A DNA stretch of 64,000 nt. Source: Leidyana gryllorum EB-2025a (lineage: Eukaryota > Apicomplexa). Numbering within the stretch: the first letter of the stretch is position 1; every line of letters begins with the position of its first letter. Below the pieces are notes generated by a model that searched no databases, was not told the DNA's origin, and saw only the letters and a list, made by a program, of their open reading frames with translations. The translations under genes were made by a program, and so were the position numbers. The stretch lies in NCBI GenBank assembly GCA_048772705.1, contig JBLWGC010000035.1:124001-188000 (forward strand), in the 5' to 3' direction. This document shows positions 59,237 to 64,000 of this stretch, piece after piece.

Positions 59237-60328
59237 ATGACAACAGTGCGTGACTCTGAGAAACTGCGATACGATGATCTCGCCTCTCAATGGCATGACG
59301 GTGTGACGTTCCGTACACTAAAAGCATTCACCCCATTGCGAGTACGATTCATAAAGGATGCGATCTTGAAGGGCTGTGTGAAGCCGAGTGGCTGCACAAC
59401 CAAGTTAGAGTGAGGAGCGTGTGAGGCGTTGATACACGATTGTGTAGAAAGCATCTGAGTGGTTTCCGTATTCTGGATGTTGGCTGTGGTGGTGGTTTCC
59501 TATCTGAAGCTTTAGCTAAAGAAGGAGCCGAAGTTTTGGGTGTGGATATCAGCGCAAATGTGATTGAGGTGGGTGGCTGTGCTGACGTGGTTTTGACGGA
59601 GCACTAGGAGAATCGAAGTCGTCAACGGACATTGGGTGATCGAGACCTGCAACGAATTGACTACCAAGTCGGTTGTGTGGAGAAGATTGCAGCTCAGCAA
59701 GTGGCGCGTCAGCAGTCCATGGGCAGTGTATGGGGATGGCTATGGCAGCTATTGAGTTGCGGTGAGGAGGATCAGCGGGCAAGTGCGAGAGTGCCAGCCA
59801 AAGGTTTTGATGTGATTGTGGCTTCTGAGGTACTGGAGCACGTAGATCACCCCAGACTCTTTCTCTCGTCGCTGGATCAATTGCTGAAACCACAAGGCCT
59901 AATGGTGATCACGACTCCCAATCGAACACCTGTGTCCAAATTCTCTTTGATACATATGGGAGAGAAGGTTATGGGTCTGTTACCCGTGGTAAGGGACTTG
60001 TGAATAGCAGCATATGTGACTGATCGTTTGGCAGGGTGTGCATGATTGGAAGTTGTTTGTGAAACCCCGAGAGTTGACCGCATTTCTCACTCATCGTCCG
60101 ATTCCACGTGCTTTTAGTCCCATGGCGTGGTTGACTGGGGACAAAGAACGGTACTTGGTGGAGAGTCCATTGGCAGTGGATAAGGCTGCGAACAAATTGA
60201 CCGGGCGGTACCATATGGTGGATAGTTCTGGAGTCTTCTTGTGGCCGGGAAGGGTGTGGACCCGTTTCCCGTTGAAATGGATTGGTTACATGGCAGCATA
60301 CAAGAAGGCACCGACCCCGAATAGCTAG
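59237..60328 (+). CDS. COQ3: Ubiquinone biosynthesis O-methyltransferase COQ3
   Basis: Four exons (59237-59409, 59448-59568, 59608-59988, 60035-60328) give 322 aa. The start [30 protein letters not shown] corresponds to the F..lA..WWd..G....LH..NP.R..yi block of UbiG/COQ3. The AdoMet-binding motif [30 protein letters not shown] is complete. [32 protein letters not shown] and [19 protein letters not shown] complete the family pattern. It methylates hydroxyl groups of the quinone ring in mitochondria. The insert after [16 protein letters not shown] is unusual. It implies that ubiquinone is made, and so a mitochondrion with an electron transport chain. Confidence 0.88.
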
Positions 60329-60356
60329 TGATGTTTTAGTTGTTAATTTGTCGTCT

Positions 60357-62173
60357 ATGGAAGGCCCTACACACCATCGGTATCAACATTGTCGACAACC
60401 ATCTCTGACCGCTACCGCCCGACAGCCCAGCTGTCCAGAAAGACAAGAAAGCACCGTGGGCGCAGTCGGACATTGGATAAACCCGCGATGGCATGAACGT
60501 GCCAGTCGTGCCGTAACCACAAGTCGGCAGGTATCATCGTCTGCTGTCAAGTGGATCAATCCACCCACAATGACAATGTCAGTGCTGCCGAGGCGATGTA
60601 GTCCTCCTCGACCACCACCTCACTCTCTTTCTCCGAGACAGAGACCACCAGACGCAGACATTGCCGCCCGTATACCATCGAGCGGCAAGCTGCACACTAG
60701 TTTGAGTCCACGAGGTGGCCAAGAACGATACAGATACTCAACCGGCTGTACTGGAGGAGTGTGGTTCAAGCGACACGTCCAAGGGCTTCGTAACTTTGGG
60801 AACACCTGCTATTGCAATTGCATCCTCCAAGCATTGCTGTCTTGCCAAGACTTCATGGCCACCTGGCTACGCTCAAGTGCAACGCCCCAGGAAACTATCT
60901 ATAATCCACATAGTGAATACGGCGGCCAATTGCTCAAAACCTGGCACGCCTTTGTTGTTGAAGCCTACTCCTCCCGAAAGCAAGATCTATCTAGACACCT
61001 CAGTATCATTAATCTCATAAGACAACATAATCCCCAATTCCGCTACCATACTGAAGCGGACGCCCACGAGTTCTTCCAAGTGCTCCTGAAAGCACTCAGC
61101 ACTGAAATGCATACTCCGTTGGACATGGTGAGTGAGCTCCAATGCTGGTACAAGACATGAAGCGTCAAACGCACCCTCCCAGGCTTCCACCACAGCCACG
61201 GAGAGCAGCGACCACTTTGATAAAGAGCTTGCCTCGGCCACCTTCGAGGCTCAGCAAAAGTGCGAGTTGAACAGCTCCGTGGAAACCATGTGGCGTTCAC
61301 AGTTTATGTCCGAAATCAAGTGTGCCGCCTGTCGGAATGGTATGTCCCACCCCAATGTCGTCTGTGCTTCAAACTCTCTCCACAGTGCGCTACCGCTTTG
61401 AATCTGAATATGATTGGGATCTCGAGGTACCCTTAGATGCTCCTACCAAGTGAGTCAGGCGAGATAATACCCTACTGACCATCACCAGTGAGCCAATATC
61501 CCTTCAAGGGTTGATGGCGGACTCTGTGAACAAAGTTCACCATCTTGAATTGCATTGTTCCAAATGTAACGCTGTCACAAGGTCTGATGTGAGGCGGCGC
61601 CCTTATAAGCTGCCGCAGAATTATCTATGTATACAAGTGAGTACTCTCTACAGTCAAAAGACCACATACATACTTTCGACCCCCTGTGCTCAGATTAAAC
61701 GCTTTGCGTATGATCGCGACACCCATCGTACCTACCGACTTGATACGCCAGTTAAGTGGCCTACACACCGACTAGATCTGTCACCTTTCTGCGCGGGACC
61801 CAGTGAGTGATATTGGACGAAGGACTGACGAAGAGGAAATGACTTCGATGCAGAGTGCGACAACCTGTTCGTTCCGTGTGGAGTGACCTTACAGCGTGGG
61901 TCGCTGTTCAGCGGCCACTATTCAGGGTGAGATGCACTGCAGCGTGTCAATACGCGCGGGCACACATGTGTGTCTTAATGTTTGTTTAGCGTTCATTTGG
62001 TATCCGCGCCTCGGGGCGAAGAAGGGACGTCAATAGACAGTCAGTGGTACCACTTTAGTGATGATCAGGTGTGGAAGGCTGATCCCCATCATCAGCATCC
62101 GGACGGTGCAGCGATATATCTCATCTGGTTCAAGCGCGTTAATGCATGGGGAAGAAACAATCTTTACATCTGA
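60357..62173 (+). CDS. Ubiquitin-specific protease (USP/UCH family), 501 aa
   Basis: Seven exons (60357-61127, 61183-61339, 61386-61449, 61489-61636, 61694-61802, 61854-61926, 61990-62173). A disordered Arg/Pro-rich N-terminus of about 140 residues precedes the Cys box GLRNFGNTCYCNCILQAL (catalytic Cys near residue 150). TEADAHEFFQVLLKAL follows. Then come the zinc-binding CxxC pairs (IKCAACRN; LHCSKCNAV) of the fingers, IKRFAYDRDTH, and the His box LFSGHYSG near 437. The chain ends WYHFSDDQVWKADP with the third catalytic residue, and IYLIWFKR. It removes ubiquitin from substrates; the USP22/Ubp8 or USP36-like branch cannot be told. The sixth intron holds a palindrome-family site. Confidence 0.88.
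61961..61972. repeat. Intronic palindrome CACACATGTGTG
   Basis: A perfect 12-bp palindrome in the 63-bp sixth intron of the USP gene (61927-61989), 17 bp before its acceptor. Same ATG-centred variant as in the zuotin intron at 38747-38762. Confidence 0.6.
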
Positions 62174-62284
62174 GAACAAACACACGAGCTCACTGTCGTT
62201 CATTTACTTACACACAGACATACACGAATGTGCTGGGAAGCGAGTGAGTAAAGGAAGTGAGCAAGCGAAGAGCAGACATGCACA

Positions 62285-62683
62285 TCATTCGAAGTCCACA
62301 AGGTCATTTGTGCGTTGTGTTCTAGGCCCTCCACTGCTGATCTTTTTATCGATTAATGCTCCCATAACAGCTTCATCCCCGGCTTCAACAGTCTTCATGG
62401 CTTCAGCGACTAGTTTGCGGACGACCTTCCAGTCTGTGTGGCCGGTAGCATGGGATGGCTTCTGTTGGATCTCCTCCAGTTCCTTTTGACGTTTAGCAGC
62501 TTGCTTCTCGAGTTCCTCAACCTGGTCCTTCATGGCATTGTAGAATCGTTCCAGATCGGCTTTGGCTTCTTTCCGGATCTCCTCCCGTCGTCTGACTTCT
62601 TCCTCGTCTCTCTGTCGCAGGAGAGCTTCATGTTGAGACGATGATGCCGCCACTGTATTCCATTCGGTCGAAGCAGCCGCCAT
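62285..62683 (-). CDS. Clathrin-light-chain-like coiled-coil segment (possible separate gene)
   Basis: From the Met codon at 62681-62683 the frame gives 132 aa: MAAASTEWNTVAASSSQHEALLRQRDEEEVRRREEIRKEAKADLERFYNAMKDQVEELEKQ. It then has TDWKVVRKLV and AVMGALIDKK, ending DLVDFE. The KADLERFY helix, the DWKVV element and the C-terminal Leu-rich helix match the order in clathrin light chains, which bind the hub of the clathrin heavy chain. The usual acidic N-terminus is missing. The frame continues upstream, without a stop, into DPH6. Either it is a separate gene whose start lies inside a shared frame, or a fusion. Confidence 0.5.
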   Translation of the reverse strand: MAAASTEWNTVAASSSQHEALLRQRDEEEVRRREEIRKEAKADLERFYNAMKDQVEELEKQAAKRQKELEEIQQKPSHATGHTDWKVVRKLVAEAMKTVEAGDEAVMGALIDKKISSGGPRTQRTNDLVDFE

Positions 62684-64000
62684 TTCACTACGCCCAAAAA
62701 AACCCTCCACTCTAACGAAACAATGTGGAGGCTCAATGGATTTCACTTCCACTTCCACTTCAACCCCACTCCCCTCGAAACAGTCAACAAAGTCAGCGGA
62801 CACAGCTGACGACCAATGGGATTCACCATCAGATGAGTTGACGGTCGCTCCCAGTAACCCACACTCTGTCCATCGTTGTCTATCCAAAGTGCTTTCGGGA
62901 CTCCATTCCCCATTGGCAGCCACGAAGGCACCGCTATTTCTCTGCACCCAGTCAATTACCACTTGTTCCATCACATTTAAACCCAACAACCTCAACAACT
63001 CCTGATTGATTACCACCCGGACCTTCGTCAAAGTCTTCTTGTGGACTGCCAAAGTGTTTCGAGCGCTCACCAGCGCCTGTAACAACTCGGCCGCCAGAGC
63101 GGTGAATACATTGCCTCGGGTCCACATGGCGGTCTGGGGTCCAGCTGAGGTGGAGTTGGGTCTGGAAGGTACTATTGTCGCCAAAGGGGTGATCAACCCA
63201 TCTCGGAAAGGTATGAAGCCATAGCAATCAGACCAGTACACCTCGTCTGTGCCTTGGCATTCCATACTGCCAATGTCTGCGAAGGGGTGGAGGCCCCCCA
63301 GAATGGACAACGAGTGAAGGTGCTGAACATTTTGCGCTCCCTCCAGTGTCACCGTCTTCTTCTCGCCCCCAACGAACAGAGTGTTCTTCTGCACAGTCTT
63401 CCTGAAGCTTTGAAACTTGGAGACAGTTCTTGCAAAGAGCTCTGCCCCGGCTGGTGTCCAGGTTGATGGTACCTCGGCTTCTAATTGAGTGCTCAGCCCT
63501 TCAACCGAAATTCCCGCCATCACAGACAAGAAGCGATAGTGCGACAGAAAGAGATCTCGGAGCTCATCACATTTGCGACTCATCCTCATTCTGTCGGCGA
63601 AAGTAGGAACGTTTGCCTTCTCCCCATTGACAGACGGTACCACGTCTGTCAGAACAGCGTAGCACACGGGATCGAACGTGTTGCCATCGTCACGGCTATC
63701 CCAATGTACACTGTAATCGTCGATGAACGAGATCAACGGATCATCCCACTTACACATCCAGTGCCTTGGCATATCCGGGGGCATCGAGTACAAATGATTC
63801 GAATTCTCCCCCCTCACCACAGACGTTAATTTGGTATTTGGTATTGAGTTTAAGCAGATCCTCTCGGCAGTCTGCCAGAGACATCATTAAATGACGCTTA
63901 TTAAGTCCGATAGTGGCCGTTTTGATTAATCTGACGTCAAACTCCTGAGAACCCCAGAATGAGGTGAGGTGATCGAGCAGATATATCTGAGGCCATCGCC
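62684..64000 (-). CDS. DPH6: Diphthamide synthase (ATP-dependent amidase) DPH6, partial at window edge
   Basis: It runs off the right edge. The upstream exon (64000-63754) encodes the C-terminal part of the ATP-pyrophosphatase domain: QEFDVRLIKTATIGLNKRHL, MMSLADCREDLLKLNTKYQINVCGEGGEFESFVLDAP. The NVCGEGGE(F/Y)E(S/T)F block is diagnostic. A 43-bp intron (63711-63753) joins in frame to about 340 residues, with FADRMRMSRKCDELRDLF and a Rid-like stretch GPQTAMWTRGNVFTALAAELLQALVSARNTLAVHKKTLTKVRVVIN. Eukaryotic DPH6 usually carries C-terminal Rid-like domains, so this fits. DPH6 makes the last step of diphthamide on elongation factor 2. The 3' boundary is not defined by a stop (see clathrin-like segment). 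Confidence 0.82.

Noticed and set aside
1-64000. CRISPR arrays, insertion sequences, bacterial operons, rRNA or tRNA genes
   Set aside because: None seen; the spliceosomal introns and eukaryotic gene content exclude a prokaryotic source, and no transposase or reverse transcriptase frame was found.

Overview
The window is eukaryotic nuclear DNA from a very compact genome. It holds about 36 protein genes in 64 kb on both strands, and gaps between genes are usually 20-150 bp. About 80 spliceosomal introns can be placed by reading GT..AG junctions against conserved protein families. Most are 38-60 bp and the shortest is 30 bp. A cysteine-rich protein at 50.5-52.4 kb resembles the oocyst wall proteins of Cryptosporidium and coccidia. 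Together with many small secreted proteins of unknown family and moderate GC, this points to an apicomplexan, most likely a gregarine-type genome. The species cannot be fixed from the sequence.

Layout. 0-0.5 kb: 3' end of the rRNA methyltransferase NOP2. 1.2-3.6 kb: two tandem type I membrane proteins. 3.8-4.3 kb: a nucleoside diphosphate kinase with a signal peptide. 4.3-10.5 kb: cohesin SMC3 (12 exons), prefoldin 5 and an alpha/beta hydrolase. 11-14.5 kb: an unknown gene convergent with an RBM5/RBM10-like splicing factor. 14.5-16 kb: head-to-head RPL13 and RPS16. 16-19.4 kb: two unknown genes flanking the Paf1-complex subunit LEO1. 19.6-38.4 kb: one intronless 6,251-codon reading frame for a giant membrane protein. 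38.5-43.8 kb: zuotin/DNAJC2, a 49-aa membrane microprotein, an F-box-like gene and a coiled-coil gene. 43.8-50.3 kb: a secreted M20 amidohydrolase, a formin and a mitochondrial-carrier-homologue-like gene. 50.5-54.3 kb: the oocyst-wall-like protein, a short NOP14-like protein and an unknown gene. 54.3-58 kb: a multipass protein, two tandem TspO/MBR-like paralogues and a 68-aa secreted peptide. 58-64 kb: an acidic protein, an RPC9/RPB4-like subunit, COQ3, a ubiquitin-specific protease and DPH6 running open into a clathrin-light-chain-like segment.

Most recognisable genes are housekeeping: ribosome biogenesis and translation (NOP2, NOP14, RPL13, RPS16, zuotin, DPH6), chromosome and transcription (SMC3, LEO1, RPC9-like), splicing, cytoskeleton and ubiquitin. 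They are mixed with lineage-specific secreted or membrane genes.

The most unusual signal is a palindrome family, core CACAC(G/A)TGTG or CACACGCGTGTG, seen ten times. Six copies lie just upstream of start codons and four lie inside introns. Almost none is in coding DNA. One copy fills the whole gap between two genes. The second is the 18.7-kb intronless reading frame, which stands out against otherwise intron-rich neighbours.
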